In this document: positions 63,806 through 64,000 of the stretch, piece by piece
How positions within the stretch are numbered: position 1 is the stretch's first letter
How the letters are laid out: each line of letters begins with the position of its first letter
From: Paraburkholderia bannensis
GTDB taxonomy: Bacteria > Pseudomonadota > Gammaproteobacteria > Burkholderiales > Burkholderiaceae
Assembly (NCBI RefSeq): GCF_014200455.1
Contig: NZ_JACHBW010000022.1
Coordinates: forward strand, 41,032 to 105,031
Direction of reading: 5' to 3'
DNA length: 64,000 bases
Notes under the pieces: generated by a model
What the model was told of the DNA's origin: nothing
Seen by the model: the letters and a program-made list of their open reading frames with translations, nothing else
The model's database searches: none
Made by a program: the position numbers and the translations under genes

Positions 63806-64000
63806 ATGAATCGCAGTTACAGGCTGGTCTTTAGTTGCGCGCGCAACACGATGGTCGCCGTTGAGGAGACAGCAACCGCAGCAGGCAAGACGGGGGAAAC
63901 ACGGGCAACGGCAGCGTGAATATCTCGGCAGGCAAAGACCTGCACGTTACGGGAAGCAACCTGATTGCAGCGCAGAACGTCACGGGAACCGGACAGAACG
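63806..64000 (+). pseudogene. CdiA/FhaB-like adhesin start fused out of frame to hemagglutinin repeats (cut by window end)
   Basis: The ATG at 63806 opens MNRSYRLVFSCARNTMVAVEETATAAGK, the extended signal peptide region (ESPR) of type V two-partner-secreted exoproteins. The frame stops at TGA 63917-63919. Shifting by one base, the following DNA reads GNGSVNISAGKDLHVTGSNL and IAAQNVTGTGQN up to the window edge, a filamentous-hemagglutinin repeat. One extra G in the GGGGG tract at 63892-63896 would join the frames. The secretion (TPS) domain that should lie between ESPR and repeats is missing, so an internal deletion is also implied. Confidence 0.75.

Overview
The window is high-GC, densely coded DNA from a Burkholderiales bacterium, most likely Paraburkholderia, Caballeronia or a close relative. 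The evidence is: a Burkholderia-type rhamnolipid operon (rhlA, rhlB, rhlC plus its exporter), two Burkholderia-style trimeric porins, small Burkholderiales families (DUF4148, a DUF6723-like protein, DUF1488), many LysR and MFS genes, and an ESPR-type two-partner-secretion adhesin start at the right edge. It reads as chromosomal accessory or secondary-replicon DNA. I saw no rRNA, tRNA, CRISPR array, insertion sequence or integrase.

Layout. 1-8545: a sulfate-ester scavenging operon (ABC ATPase cut by the window edge, AtsK-type dioxygenase, substrate-binding protein, TonB-dependent receptor, double-length permease, AtsA arylsulfatase), followed by a Crp/Fnr regulator and a glutathione peroxidase. 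10202-18627: DHA2 exporter, alpha/beta hydrolase, three small conserved proteins, a PRC-barrel pseudogene, a cation:proton antiporter, a chemoreceptor and a porin. 18905-24480: a LysR/MFS divergent pair and a translationally coupled OpgC-like acyltransferase and tannase-family esterase. 25129-27219: a PAS-GGDEF-EAL protein with the relic of a further PAS/PAC unit just upstream.

27366-35533 (minus strand) is the rhamnolipid operon: rhlA, an isoprenylcysteine-methyltransferase-like gene, rhlB, a 14-TM exporter, rhlC, a NodT-type outer-membrane factor and an EmrA-type adaptor, with several stop/start overlaps. Divergent from it lies a secreted protein built of 23-residue repeats (36602-38539). 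The roughly 1 kb between them holds two outward-facing sigma-54 promoter matches and, between those, a cluster of CGTAACG/CGTTACG heptamers. This predicts one enhancer-binding protein controlling surfactant and surface protein together, and it is the most interesting feature I found.

38739-46149: a membrane protein, a 3-hydroxyacyl-CoA dehydrogenase, a large membrane protein with no ATG start, a CysI-type sulfite/nitrite reductase with its DUF934 partner, and a PhyH-type dioxygenase. 46203-53239: a MarR regulator and small membrane protein, then the four-gene ligase-associated repair operon (exonuclease, ATP-dependent ligase, Lhr-like helicase, PdeM). 53363-63067: a DUF2628 protein, an EamA exporter, LysR, then MHS transporter, porin, M20 amidohydrolase and a second LysR (a probable uptake and hydrolysis unit for an amide or aminoacyl compound), and a second chemoreceptor. 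The window ends in a damaged CdiA/FhaB-like gene.

All functions are read from motifs and remembered family patterns; no database search was run. Start codons were moved inward wherever a ribosome binding site, signal peptide or family N-terminus argued for it.
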